This document shows positions 16,096 through 26,149 of a stretch of DNA of 64,000 nucleotides, piece after piece. A program made the translations under genes and the position numbers. The first letter of the stretch is position 1, and every line of letters starts with the position of its first letter. Source of the stretch: Bog-473 sp963809825. GTDB taxonomy: Bacteria; Actinomycetota; Acidimicrobiia; Acidimicrobiales; RAAP-2. Below the pieces are notes generated by a model, which saw nothing but the letters and a program-made list of their open reading frames with translations, searched no databases and had not been told where the DNA came from. The DNA lies in contig CAWELJ010000010.1 of NCBI GenBank assembly GCA_963809825.1, positions 186,001 to 250,000 of the forward strand. The letters run 5' to 3'.

Positions 16096-19000
16096 GTGGG
16101 CGACGTGCAGACAAGGGTCCAACGACAAGGCGGCCGCTGGGCGAACCGCGTGGCGTACGGGCTCCTCGGCGCGGCCCTGGCCATGGCCTCCGTCGTGGCT
16201 TTCGGCGCTGCCGCACCATCGAAGGCGCTCGCTGCCCAACCCGGCAAGGAGCCGTTGCCCGGGCATCAGAGCCAAGTTCCCCCCGGCGCGACGCTGATCG
16301 GCCCTGCTCCTGCGCAGACCACGCTGCCGCTGGTGGTCACGCTCCGACCGCGCGACGCCGCCGCACTGGTGGCAGAAGTGGGCGCGGTCTCCGACCCGCA
16401 CTCACCCGAGTACCGCCATTTCCTGTCGCCGGCACAGTTCGCGCAGCGCTTCGGAGCGACCCCTGGCACCATCGCACGCGTCACCGCTGTGCTCCGTCAC
16501 GAAGGCTTGACGGTGGGGACGCCGTCGTCGATCGGCTTGTCCCTGCCCGTCTCGGGCACGGTGGCGCAGATACAGTCCGCGTTCTCGACGCCGATCTACC
16601 GCTACCACCTGGCTTCGGGGAAGACCGGGTACGACAACAGATCGGCCCCGCAGGTACCGGTCACGGTGGCGCCGCAGATCCAGGGGATCCTCGGGCTGAA
16701 CACGCTCAGCCCGCCCAAGCCGTCGACGGTCCTCCCCCAGGCAAGCCCGGCGGGTCCGCATGGCGGTTCGTTCACTGCTGCGCCAGCGGCGTCCCTGGGC
16801 CAACCCTCGCCAAAGCCAGGTGCGTGTACGACAAACATCGGGAATGTCCAGACTGGTGGCGCCCTCGATGCCCCCCAATTGGCACAGGCGTACTCGTTCG
16901 GTTCGCTCTACTCCGCGAACCATTTCGGCGAGGGCACCACCGTGGCGCTAGTCGAGTTGGAGCAACTCCCCAACGATCCAGCCGGCTACGTCGGGAGTGA
17001 CATCACCAATTTCGCCAACTGCTACGGAATCACACTCGGGGGGGGACAGCTCACAAATACGTCAGTCGACGGTGGTACCAACAACCCGGGCCCAAACACA
17101 GTTGAAACCGAGCTCGATATCGAGACGGCGCTCTCACTGGCGCCGAAAGCGAACATCGATGTCTACGAAGGCGCAGGCAGCATGTACGACGTCTTCAGTC
17201 GGATCGTCAGCGACGACACGGCGAAGATCGTGAGCGTCAGCTGGACGAACGGCTGTGAGGCCTACGTTCCACAGTCGGTCCAGACCTCGGAAAACTCAGT
17301 ATTCCAGGCAGCTGCCACCGAAGGGCAGTCCATCTTCGTCGCATCGGGGGATCAGGGCTCGCAGGGCTGCAACGTCAACGGTGTCACCGGCGCCACGACG
17401 GGTGGCGATCCGGTGGCCCAGGCCGTTGACCCCTCGACGGGCACGCTCTACATCACCAACAAGACCAGCAACTCGGTCAGTGTCGTCGGCGAGGGCGGCA
17501 CCAACGCGTCGAACGCCGGCACGGCCTATTCGGTGTCGACCGGGAGCGGATCTGGACCCGACGCGGTGGCACTCGATTCGTCGGACCACAAGGTGTTCGT
17601 CGCGAATGCGAACAGCACGCTCACCGTGTTTTCGTCCACTGCCTGTAATCAGACGATAACCAGCGGTTGCGGTTCGCCGACGCAGATCCCCTCGAATGGC
17701 CGCCTCAGCGCGCCGGACGCGCTGGCCGTCTATGGGTCCACCCTCTATGTGGGGAACACCAACAACACCGTCGCAATATACAACGCGACCAACAACGGCT
17801 ACGTGACAACGGTGACACTTCCGTCGTTGTCCCACCCGACCGCCCTCGCTATCGATGCCACGAACGGCTTCGTGTACGTCGCCGACGGCAGCAACAGCCG
17901 GATCGAGTACTTCGACGCATCGATCTGCAACGCGACGACGCAAACGGGTTGTGGCGCAACGCCGACGACAGTCTCCGTCGGCAACACTCCGGTCGCCCTC
18001 ACCGTCGCCAGCAGCGCGGGCGACCTCTATGTGGCCAATGCTGGGAGCAGTGGCGGAATCTCGGTGGTGAGCCTGAGCACCCATGCGGTGGTCAAGACGA
18101 TTTCGACCAACGAAGGCCTGAACGGGATCGGCAAGGTCCAGTCGATCGGCATGTCCCCGGACAACCAAGAAGTGCTCGCTGTGCTCGTGGGCCTGGTTTT
18201 CCCCGGGGACGTCATGGCGACGATCGACACGTCTTCGCAAGCAATCTCCTCGACGGTCAGTCTCGAGAACGGGTCGGACAACACGGGGCAGCTGGTGAGC
18301 GATGGCACGCTGGGGTATGCCTGGGTCACCGACGAGACCAGTCCCACTACCGGGGACATCGTGCAGAACCTGAATCTCGCCGTCTCGGACCCAGCTGGTC
18401 AGCCCTACGTCACGGCAGTCGGGGGCACCTCTCTGAGCGTGACGCCGACGCAGAGCGAGAAGGTGTGGAACGACGCGCTGAACTACTCGGAGGGGGCTGC
18501 CGGGGGCGGCATCTCGCAGTCGTTCCCCATGCCGGCGTACCAGCAGCCGCTCGGCACGGTGAGCGGCAGTTCGGGCACGCCGTGCGCGAACTCGAGCGGC
18601 AACTGCCGCGAAGTCCCGGACGTGTCGGCCGATGCCGACCCGAGCACCGGCTACATCGTCTACGACGATTACAAGTATTTCCTGGCGGCTGGGTTGCACT
18701 GGGCGGGACGAGCGGAGCTACGCCTCTGTGGGCCGCCGTGCTCGCCGTCGTCGCCTCGGCCAACGGCAACACGGTCGGGTACGGAGCGCTGAATCCGGCG
18801 CTGTACCTGCTGGCGCAGAAGTCCCCCAGCACCTATCTGAACGACATCACATCGGGCAACAACGACTACAACAGCACCAATGGCGGCCAGTTCCCCGCCA
18901 TGAGCGGATACGACATGGCCAGCGGGCTCGGGACGCCGGTCGCCTCTCAGCTCGCGAACGGGCTGATGGGCATTCCGCTCGCCGTGGCAGTGTCCGGCTC

Positions 19001-22000
19001 GCAGCCGTACGGCGGGACCCCCACCTTCACCGCGTCAGCCAACTACGCCGGCACGGGCACCTTGCCATTCGGCGTCACCGGCCTGAACACGAGTGGCCTC
19101 TCCTGCACCACGGTGGGCGCTTCGACGCCCATAAGCCCGACACTGACAGCAGGGGCCTACACCCTGATGGCGGCCACCTCATGCAGCGGGGCGACCCTCT
19201 CGGGCCCCAACAAGGGGGACTACACCATCGTCTACACCAGCGCTGCCAATGACTTCACCGTCAACCCAGCGCCCCTCGTGATCACGGCTTCGAGCCCAAC
19301 CATGACGTACGCGAGTTCGGTCCCGACCATCACGCCCCTCTACACGGGTCTCCAAAACGGCCAGTCCGCGACCTCCACTCCACCCACCTGCAGCACCACT
19401 GCCACCAGTTCGAGCCCGGTATCGGGCTCGCCGTACCCCTCGACGTGTACAGGTGCATCGGACCCGAATTACGCAATCAGCTATTTGCCGGGCACCGTCA
19501 CGATCGCTACCGCCCAGATCTTTGTCGCGGTGTCGGGAACCCAGACTTATGGGGGCGTACCGAGTTTCAGTGGCACTGACAGCCCGCCCTCGGGCGTGAC
19601 CGTCGACACCTCCGGTCTGAGCTGCGGCGATGTCGACTCCTCCATATCGATCGCCCCCGGCCTGCCCGCCGGCTCCCACGCCTTGGTGCCCCTATCGTGC
19701 AGCGGAGCCATCCTGTCGGGCCCCAGTGCTCCCAACTATGCGGTCGCGTACAGCAGCGCGCCGGGAGACTTCACGGTCACACCGGCCCCGTCTGACGATC
19801 ACGGCGTCGAACGTGATCGCGACCTACGGCGCCTCGGTCCCCAGCGTCGTTGCCGGGTACTCCGGCCTGAGGAACCACGAAACAGGGACCACCACGCCGC
19901 CTACGTGCAGTACTACCGCCACGAGTTCGAGCCCAGTCGCAGGTTCTCCCTATCCGTCAACGTGTAGTGGCGCGGTCGACCCCAACTACACCATCACATA
20001 TGTCCCGGGTTTGGTCACCGTCAACCCAGCGCCCCTCGTGATCACGGCTTCGAGCCCAACCATGACGTACGCGAGTTCGGTCCCGACCATCACGCCCCTC
20101 TACACGGGTCTCCAAAACAGCCAGTCCGCGACCTCCACTCCACCCACCTGCAGCACCACTGCCACCAGTTCGAGCCCGGTATCGGGCTCGCCGTACCCCT
20201 CGACGTGTACAGGTGCATCGGACCCGAACTACGCAATCAGCTATTTGCCGGGCACCGTCACGATCGCTCCCGCCCAGATCTTTGTCGCGGCGTCGGGGAC
20301 CCAGACTTATGGCGGCGTACCGAGTTTCAGTGGCACTGACAGCCCACCCTCGGGCGTGACCGTCGACACCTCCGGTCTGAGCTGCGGCGATGTCGACTCC
20401 TCCACATCGATCGCCCCCGGCCTGCCCGCCGGCTCCCACGCCTTGGTGCCCCTATCGTGCAGCGGAGCCATCCTGTCGGGCCCAAGTGCCCGCAACTACG
20501 CGCTCGCGTACAGCAGCGCGGCGGGGGACTTCACGGTCACCCCGGCCCCGTCTGACGATCACGGCGTCGACGGGCTCCATGACCTACGGCGGAGCGGTGC
20601 CGAGCATCGGGGCGGGGTACTCGGGCTTCGTCAACGGCGACACCTCATCGGCCCTCACTGTGAAGCCGATCGTGCTCGACGACGGCGACCAGCTCGAGCC
20701 CTGCTTCGGTGTCGCCGTATCCGGCCACGTGCGGCAGTGCGGTGGACCCCAACTACACGATGAGCTATGTCGCTGGCTCGATGACGGTCAACCCGGCGCC
20801 ACTGACGATCACGGCTTCGAGCTCTGCGATGAGCTTACGGAGGCGTCCGTGCCAGATGTCACGCCGACGTATCTCGGGCTTCAAGAACGGTGACAGCGCC
20901 TCGTCGCTGACCCCCCAGCCCACCTGCTCGCCGACGGCCACGAGCTCGAGCCCTGTCGGGAGCTACGCCTACGTCGTGCTGCCGGCGCGGCCGACACCAA
21001 CTACATCATCAGTTACTGTCAGTGGGCACATCACGGTCACCCCGGCGCCGCTCACCGTCACCGTCAGCGGCAGCCAGTCGAACGGCGGTTCGCCGAGCTT
21101 TCAATGGCTCTGTCAGCACGCCCCCTGCAGTGACCGTCGACACAAGCGGACTGGCCTGTGGTGTGGTCATCCCATCGACGCCCATCAACGGCAGCCTGGC
21201 GACCGGCAGCTACACACTTGCCACCTCGTCGTGTCACGGAGTCAACCTCGAGTGGCGCCAACGCTGGCGACTACAGCGTGTCCTACGTCAAGCGCCGCCG
21301 GGGGACTTCACTGTAACGGGTGGGCCCACGCCGCCCCCGCCACCACCGCCCCCGCCGCCACCGGCTCAGCACGGCTACTGGCTGGTCGGTTCGGACGGTG
21401 GCATCTTCACCTTCGGCTCAGCCGCCTTCCACGGGTCGACGGGGAGTCTCATACTCCAGCGCCCGGTGGTCGGCATCACTCCCACGCAGGACCGTGGCGG
21501 CTACTGGCTCGTGGCATCCGACGGCGGCACCTTCGCCTTCGGCGACGCCGGCTTCTTCGGCTCCATCCCCGGGCTGGGTCTGCACCCGGCCGGATCGGGT
21601 TTGCCGAACAGCCTCAACGCGCCGATCGTCGGCATGGTGCCCGCCGCCAACGGACAGGGGTACTTCGTCGTGGCGTCGGACGGGGGGGTCTTCGCCTTCG
21701 GGCCTGGGGCGAGCTTCGCCGGCTCGTGCCCGGGGATCGGCGGCTGCTCGGGTCCCGCCGTGTCCGTCATCCCCGACTCGACCGGGAACGGCTACTGGCT
21801 CTTCACCGCCACCGGCAACGTCTACACGTTCGGCGACGCCCCGTTCGTGGGCGCCCCCGGCGCCACGGGGTCTCCCGTTACGTCGGCCGTGCGCACACCC
21901 GACGGGCGGGGCTACTGGGTGCTCATCGCCAATGGCACCGTGTACGGCTACGGCGACGCCGCCAACTTCGGCAGTCCCGGCGGGCAGCTCGGCGGTTTGA

Positions 22001-22155
22001 ACCCGGCCACGGCGGTCTTCGCCACATCGGACGGAGGGGGTTACTGGGTCGCGAGCGCCGTGGGGGCGGTCGACCCCTACGGGGACGCCCCCAATGACGG
22101 AGACATGGCCGGCACACGGCTCAACGGCGCCATCATCGCCGCCACCGGCTTCTGA
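16096..22155 (+). CDS. Secreted sedolisin (S53) protease with propeller insert, MBG repeats and GYWLVASDGG module; multiple frameshifts
   Basis: The start is GTG 16096 with GGGGGGGAT just upstream, followed by a signal peptide. An activation prodomain (YRHFLSPAQFAQRFG) precedes the S53 domain: Glu337 and Asp341 in VETELDIETAL, Asp419 in VASGDQGSQGC, and Ser near codon 873 in LGGTSGATPLWAAV, with a Ca-site-like YLNDITSGNND. Between Asp419 and VTAVGGTSL lie about 330 residues of YVTN/NHL-type beta repeats, an unusual insert. MBG-type Ig-like repeats follow (YGGVPSFSG, NPAPLVITASS), then a poly-Pro linker and six propeller-like repeats. The frame breaks near 18685 (inside the catalytic domain), 19791, 20551, and many times between 20660 and 21300; the C-terminal 21310-22155 is clean. 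It is either one long protein hit by assembly errors or a decayed gene. Confidence 0.8.
17386..18390 (+). other. Beta-propeller-like insert inside the S53 catalytic domain
   Basis: Codons about 431-765 of the sedolisin encode repeated short strands such as DPSTGTLYITNKTSNSVSVV, DSSDHKVFVANANSTLTVF, YGSTLYVGNTNNTVAIYN, DATNGFVYVADGSNSRIEYF and SSAGDLYVANAGSSGGISVV. This is the YVTN/NHL propeller pattern. It separates the oxyanion Asp region (SGDQG) from the strand PYVTAVGGTSL, which are about 30-50 residues apart in typical sedolisins. Confidence 0.75.
19255..20580 (+). repeat. 760-bp-period tandem duplication of MBG repeats
   Basis: Bases 19255-19812 and 20015-20572 are near-identical copies at a constant 760-bp offset, with only scattered substitutions. 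Each copy encodes NPAPLVITASSPTMTYASS and later VSGTQTYGGVPSFSG-type MBG units. 760 is one more than a multiple of three. The extra base coincides with a T in CCCCGTCTGACG, present at about 19791 and again at 20551, where the reading frame shifts each time. Confidence 0.85.
21373..22155 (+). repeat. GYWLVASDGG-type repeats, copy set 1
   Basis: The C-terminal module of the sedolisin holds about six repeats beginning GYWLVGSDGG, GYWLVASDGG, GYFVVASDGG, GYWLFTATGN, GYWVLIANGT and GYWVASAVGA. The first two are 126 bp apart, and the later ones are longer or diverged. A run of 11-12 proline codons separates it from the MBG region. Confidence 0.85.
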
Positions 22156-22191
22156 GTCACCGCCGGCCCGCGCGATCGGCGCAATGCGGTC

Positions 22192-23661
22192 TTAGAGGCT
22201 GCCGGGCGGTGCGAGCGAGGCCACGCAGCCCTGCAGTGCCGCCACCCCGGCGGGGTTGGCGTTCTGGGGGCTCGCCGTCGATTGAGGTCCGGGCACCGTG
22301 GTCGTGGTGGTGGTCGCGGGAGTCGTCGTCGACGTCGTGGTCGGGGGCAGCGTGGTCGTGGTGGTCGTGGTGGTGGTGGTCGGGACCACGATCAGTGGGA
22401 TGGTCGTCCCCGTCGTTCCGAGGATCGTGGTGGTGGTGGTCGGGGGCACGGTCGTCGTCGTCGTGGTGGTGGTGGTGGGCGACGGCGCGCTCCCGACCGT
22501 GGTGGTCGTCGTCGGGGGCACGGTCGTTGTCGTCGTCCCCGTGGACCCCGCGGCGTTCGGTGGCGCCCCGGTGGGTGCAGGGGTCGCGATCGCCACCGTC
22601 GTGCAGGCGCCGGCGACCTGCATGGTCGCCACGTCGGCCACCATGCGGGTGAGGGAGCGGTGCACGGCTGCGTTGTCCGAGGCCAGTCTGAAATTCGCCT
22701 GCGCCACCGCCCTGGTGGCGTCGTCACGCCGCGACAGCGACGCGTGGACGGCAGCCAGCGAAGCCTTCTCGCGGGCCATCAGGTCGTTCGCCGTGATGCC
22801 CAGGTATTGCTGCGCGATCACGCCGTCCGGATCCTGCGGACTGTGGGGGTTGACGCCCACGCCGAGATTGGCCAGCGAGGCGCTCGAATACAGCCCACTG
22901 CTCACGTATTCGTCGATGGCGAACCGCCGGAGAGCGCGCACCGCGCTATTGGCCTGCGTCCGTGCCGCCGACACCTGGGACTGCTCTCCCGCAAGCTGCT
23001 CGCTCCGAGCTGCCACGACGCCTTGGTCCGCGATGACGGCGGCGACGGACAGTTGGTAGGCCAGCAGGTCGGATTTCACGTTCCCGTAGACGTCGAGCGC
23101 CGAGGAATGGGCCACCAGGTCGGGGAGGTTGCCAGCGACGCCAAGGACGGCATTCGCATAGCAGGGCACGCCGTCCGCCGAGGGCGCGCACCAGGCGCTC
23201 TGGTCGACGACCGCGAGGAATGCTCCCGCGGGCGCGATGGTCCCGGCGCGGAGTGCGGAGGTGATGGCCCACATGTTCGGCTGGAACAACGTGGCCACCG
23301 TCGCCGCACATCCCGCGGCCCAGGAGGCGAAAGCGGGGAACCCGTTCGACGAGACCACCCCGGGAATGGGCGCCCCGCTGGGGTCGGTCATCCGCCGTGT
23401 GTTGAAGGGGTTGTAGGCCGCAGTGTTGTTGGTCGACCCGCCCTCGGCGGCCTGCCACTGGTCGAGGTCGACCACGTTCGCCGCGGTGACCGGCGCGCTG
23501 AGACCCTGGAGCACGCAGAGCTCCCAACCGGGCGGCAGGGGAGTGTCGCTGCTGCGCAGGGCCGCGCCGGACCAGCTGTCGGCCCCCAGGGACACACATC
23601 CGGACAAGCCGGCCGTGGCGAGGGCCAGAACGAGTCCGGCGATTCGAAAGAGGCGGATCAT
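22192..23661 (-). CDS. Lipoprotein with lysozyme-like N-terminal pattern and Thr-rich linker
   Basis: From ATG 23661 the protein starts MIRLFRIAGLVLALATAGLS with the lipobox LSGC, so it is a probable lipoprotein; a TTG 30 bases upstream would add ten residues. Mature residues 25-160 contain DLDQWQAAEGGSTNN, YNPFNTRRM, GFPAFASWAAGCAATVATL and FLAVVDQSAWC, a layout like phage-type lysozyme domains (W..AEGG, NPFNT, W..G..AT..TL). This resemblance is by eye only. A long helical region (about 190-360) follows, then about 110 residues of Thr/Pro (TTTTVPPTTT) and a short tail GVAALQGCVASLAPP. It is convergent with the sedolisin gene. Confidence 0.7.
   Translation of the reverse strand: MIRLFRIAGLVLALATAGLSGCVSLGADSWSGAALRSSDTPLPPGWELCVLQGLSAPVTAANVVDLDQWQAAEGGSTNNTAAYNPFNTRRMTDPSGAPIPGVVSSNGFPAFASWAAGCAATVATLFQPNMWAITSALRAGTIAPAGAFLAVVDQSAWCAPSADGVPCYANAVLGVAGNLPDLVAHSSALDVYGNVKSDLLAYQLSVAAVIADQGVVAARSEQLAGEQSQVSAARTQANSAVRALRRFAIDEYVSSGLYSSASLANLGVGVNPHSPQDPDGVIAQQYLGITANDLMAREKASLAAVHASLSRRDDATRAVAQANFRLASDNAAVHRSLTRMVADVATMQVAGACTTVAIATPAPTGAPPNAAGSTGTTTTTVPPTTTTTVGSAPSPTTTTTTTTTVPPTTTTTILGTTGTTIPLIVVPTTTTTTTTTTLPPTTTSTTTPATTTTTTVPGPQSTASPQNANPAGVAALQGCVASLAPPGSL
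22290..22560 (-). repeat. Low-complexity Thr/Pro codon repeat
   Basis: On the coding (minus) strand this is a run of ACC/ACG/ACT codons interrupted by CCG/CCC, read as TTTTTTVPPTTTTT blocks. It is a cell-wall-spanning or glycosylatable linker in the lipoprotein, not a separate element. Slippage in it could alter linker length between strains. Confidence 0.8.
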
Positions 23662-23908
23662 AAGAGTTCGTGAGGTGGGTGCCTCCGGCAACCAGCAGTC
23701 GTTGAGTTCGGGATTGTCGGAAGCGGCCCCGCCAAGGCCACTCCCAAGACTGGCACGTTCGGAAGACTCGTTCTAACGGACGTATCGGCAGGTGGGCCCG
23801 CCCGGGTGAGCCCGTTGTGAAAATTGTGAACGTCCGGTGACGGGTCAACGGGGGTGGACGCACGCCCAGAAGGGCGCCCACCAGCCGCGAAGTCCCTGGA
23901 TGCAGCGG
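23662..23908. other. Intergenic region between the lipoprotein gene and tRNA-Leu
   Basis: About 250 bp that must hold the promoter of the lipoprotein gene (minus strand) and the downstream end of the tRNA transcript. GC-rich inverted sequences such as GGGCCCGCCCGGG near 23788 are visible, but no clear terminator with a T tract. I see no gene. Confidence 0.35.
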
Positions 23909-23991
23909 TGCCCGGAGCGGGACTCGAACCCGCACGCCCTTTCGGACAGCGGCTTTTGAGGCCGCCGCGTCTGCCATTCCGCCATCCGGGC
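23909..23991 (-). tRNA. tRNA-Leu (anticodon CAA)
   Basis: Read on the minus strand it begins GCCCGGATGGCGGAATGGCA and ends GGTTCGAGTCCCGCTCCGGGC plus discriminator A. The acceptor stem GCCCGGA/TCCGGGC, the anticodon arm GCGGC-CTCAAAA-GCCGC with CAA, a long variable arm typical of class II tRNAs, and the T loop TTCGAGT are all formed. CCA is not encoded; the bases after the discriminator are CCG. Confidence 0.96.
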
Positions 23992-24050
23992 GGGAACGCT
24001 CGATCGTACAAGCTGCGATCTACGGTGAAGGGGGTGGGAGCCCCGGCACC

Positions 24051-25208
24051 GTGAAGCTCGCCGGTGTGGAGCTGGTGCGGGTCGACATCCCGTTCCGGAG
24101 CGAGATCGGCACCGCCGCCGGGGTGCACCGGCTCCGTCCTTTGCTCTTCGTGCACGTCGTGACCGAAGAGGGCGAGGGATGGGGCGAGTGTGCCGCGCTG
24201 GCCCAGGCCACCGCCGTCGATCCCGCGCTCGGCGAGGTCGAGGAGGCCGCCGCGACGCGAGGCGTGGCCCGCCTGTGCCAAGCCTCGTCGGCCCGGGGAG
24301 GGCACCTGCCCGCGGGCGCTGAGGTACCCCAGCTCTTCGCCGCCACCCCAGTGGACCGGATGCTCGCCGCCGCCTTCGAGATGGCGGTATGGGACGCCGA
24401 GCTGCGCGCCGGGGGCCGTTCGATGGCGGAGTCGCTCGGGACCGGTCCGGGCTTCGACGTCATGCCGGTCGGCGGCGTCGTCGGCATCCCCGCCGACCGT
24501 GACCTCGACACGCTGCAGGCCGAGCTGGCGGCCTGCGTGACCGCGGGCGCGGCCCGTGTCCGCCTGAAGATCGAGCCGGGATGGGAGATCACGCCGGTGC
24601 GCGCGGCGCGGGCCGAGCATCCCGCCCTCGTCCTGCAGGTCGATGCCAACGGCTCCTACCGGGGCAGCGACGAGGACATCGCCGTGTTGAGCCGGCTGGC
24701 CGACTACGACGTGCTGTGTATCGAGCAGCCCCTGCCACCGGCCGACCTCGTGGCGCACGCCCAGCTGGCGTCCGTGCTGCCCGTACCGATCTGCCTGGAC
24801 GAGTCGCTCTCCACGCCGCGACGTGTCAGGGACGCGCTGCGCAACGGATCTTGCGCCATGGCCTGCCTGAAGCCCGCCCGCCTCGGGGGTGTCCGAGCCA
24901 CATGGGCGGCGCATGCGGCGTGCGCCGATGCCGGCGTCCCGGTCTTCATCGGCGGCTTCTTCGAGGCGGGCCTCGGACGGGCCGCCAACCTGGCCCTGGC
25001 CGCTCGGCTGAGCGAAGACGCGACGGGCCTGGTCAGCGACGTCGGCGACCCGGGCGACTACCTCGCCGTGGACCCATGTGGCTACCCGCCGGTCGTCAGC
25101 GGGTGGGTCCGGGTCCCCACGGGGCCGGGCGTGGGGAACTGGCCCGAAGAGGCGGCCCTGGGGGAGCTCGATGCGCGGCGTCGCTGGTTCCCCGCCACGT
25201 ACACTTGA
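24051..25208 (+). CDS. menC: o-Succinylbenzoate synthase
   Basis: A 385-residue enolase-superfamily enzyme that dehydrates SHCHC to o-succinylbenzoate in menaquinone synthesis. The lid and barrel motifs are present: RVRLKIEPGWEI with the catalytic Lys (about residues 167-178), LQVDANGSY and LCIEQPLPP with metal ligands, ICLDESL with the third ligand, and ACLKPARLGG with the second catalytic Lys. The start is GTG. No other men gene is nearby, so the pathway is scattered. N-succinylamino acid racemase is a related possibility, but GWEI and LKPARLGG fit MenC. Confidence 0.9.
   Translation: MKLAGVELVRVDIPFRSEIGTAAGVHRLRPLLFVHVVTEEGEGWGECAALAQATAVDPALGEVEEAAATRGVARLCQASSARGGHLPAGAEVPQLFAATPVDRMLAAAFEMAVWDAELRAGGRSMAESLGTGPGFDVMPVGGVVGIPADRDLDTLQAELAACVTAGAARVRLKIEPGWEITPVRAARAEHPALVLQVDANGSYRGSDEDIAVLSRLADYDVLCIEQPLPPADLVAHAQLASVLPVPICLDESLSTPRRVRDALRNGSCAMACLKPARLGGVRATWAAHAACADAGVPVFIGGFFEAGLGRAANLALAARLSEDATGLVSDVGDPGDYLAVDPCGYPPVVSGWVRVPTGPGVGNWPEEAALGELDARRRWFPATYT
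25200..25205 (+). promoter_or_regulatory. TANNNT -10 box (TACACT) overlapping the menC end
   Basis: TACACT lies at the last codons of menC and ends nine bases before the ATG at 25215. It could start a near-leaderless transcript for the coiled-coil gene and the response regulator. Confidence 0.45.
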
Positions 25209-25214
25209 CGCTCC

Positions 25215-25508
25215 ATGCATCGAGTCCTGCTGGAACGGCGGATCAGGGACGTCCACGCCCGTCTGGTACGGGCGCGGGAGGAGTTGGCCGTGCTCGATGA
25301 GCAGCTGGCGGTCGTCCAGGAGGAGGCCGACGAGGCCCGCGTGCGCGCCCTGGTCTCGGAGACGCCGCTGGCGACCCACGAGCACAACGAGGCGGTACGT
25401 CATGCCGACGCCATGGGACGGGCCCGCGAGGCGCTGGTGAAGACGGTCGTCGACCTGGAACGCCGGCAGGACGAGCTCCTGGGCCATGTGGCCTCGGGCC
25501 TGCAGTGA
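25215..25508 (+). CDS. Small coiled-coil protein
   Basis: A 97-residue, highly charged protein starting MHRVLLERRIRDVHARLVRA. Almost the whole length is Ala/Glu/Arg/Leu-rich with heptad spacing, so it is probably a coiled coil. There is no signal peptide, Cys or catalytic motif. It starts 6 bp after menC and ends 22 bp before the response regulator gene. I do not recognise a family; co-expression with the regulator is likely. Confidence 0.65.
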   Translation: MHRVLLERRIRDVHARLVRAREELAVLDEQLAVVQEEADEARVRALVSETPLATHEHNEAVRHADAMGRAREALVKTVVDLERRQDELLGHVASGLQ

Positions 25509-25530
25509 CCATGACGGAGAGGAACGGTCG

Positions 25531-26139
25531 GTGACCGCCGCCAACGACAGCGCCACCACTCCGGCCCGGGTTGTGATCGCCGAGGACGAGGCGATCGTGC
25601 GGCTCGACCTCAAGGAGATCCTCCTGTCCGCCGGCTACGACGTCGTCGGGGAGACGGGCCGCGGGGACGAGGCAGTGCAGCTGGTCGAGGAGCACCAGCC
25701 CGACCTGGCCATCCTCGACGTGAAGATGCCGGGGATGGACGGACTCCGTGCCGCCCGTGAGATCACCTCACGCCATCAGGCGGTCGTCCTGCTACTCACG
25801 GCGTTCAGCCAACGCGACCTGATCGAGGAGGCCAGGGACTCGGGGGTGTCGGCCTACCTCGTCAAGCCCTTCCAGCCCAGGGAGCTGCTCCCAGCCATTG
25901 CCGACGTGCTGGCCAAGGCCCGCCAGGACCGGGCCATCGAGGCGGAGCACTCCGCCGACGGGGCCGAGGACAAGATCGCGACCCGCCGGATCGTCGACGA
26001 GGCGAAGCAGATCCTGATGGACCGGGACGACCTCCCCGAGACGGAGGCGTTCGGCTTCATCCAGCGCACGGCCATGCAGACGCGGGCGCGCATGCGCGAC
26101 GTGGCCCAACAGGTCGTCGACGGCACACTTACCCCGTAG
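25531..26139 (+). CDS. pdtaR: ANTAR-domain response regulator (PdtaR-like)
   Basis: A 202-residue protein. Residues 10-125 are a receiver domain with IAEDEAIVRLDLKEIL, phosphoacceptor Asp63 in LAILDVKMPGMDG, the Thr in VLLLTAFSQ and the Lys in AYLVKPFQ. Residues about 130-195 form an ANTAR RNA-binding domain: ATRRIVDEAKQILMDRDDL and EAFGFIQRTAMQTRARM. Such proteins act as antiterminators in the family. The start is GTG with GGAGAGGA seven bases upstream. It lies just before polA, as does Rv1626 (pdtaR) in M. tuberculosis. The partner histidine kinase is not in the window. Confidence 0.92.
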   Translation: MTAANDSATTPARVVIAEDEAIVRLDLKEILLSAGYDVVGETGRGDEAVQLVEEHQPDLAILDVKMPGMDGLRAAREITSRHQAVVLLLTAFSQRDLIEEARDSGVSAYLVKPFQPRELLPAIADVLAKARQDRAIEAEHSADGAEDKIATRRIVDEAKQILMDRDDLPETEAFGFIQRTAMQTRARMRDVAQQVVDGTLTP

Positions 26140-26142
26140 AGT
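26137..26142 (+). promoter_or_regulatory. TANNNT -10 box (TAGAGT) before polA
   Basis: TAGAGT starts at the stop codon of the response regulator gene and ends seven bases before the polA ATG at 26150. It would give a leaderless polA mRNA. Confidence 0.5.
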
Positions 26143-26149
26143 CGGCCGC

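Noticed and set aside
22290..22560. Microsatellite or non-coding simple repeat
   Set aside because: The repeat keeps one frame inside a lipoprotein gene and encodes a Thr/Pro linker.
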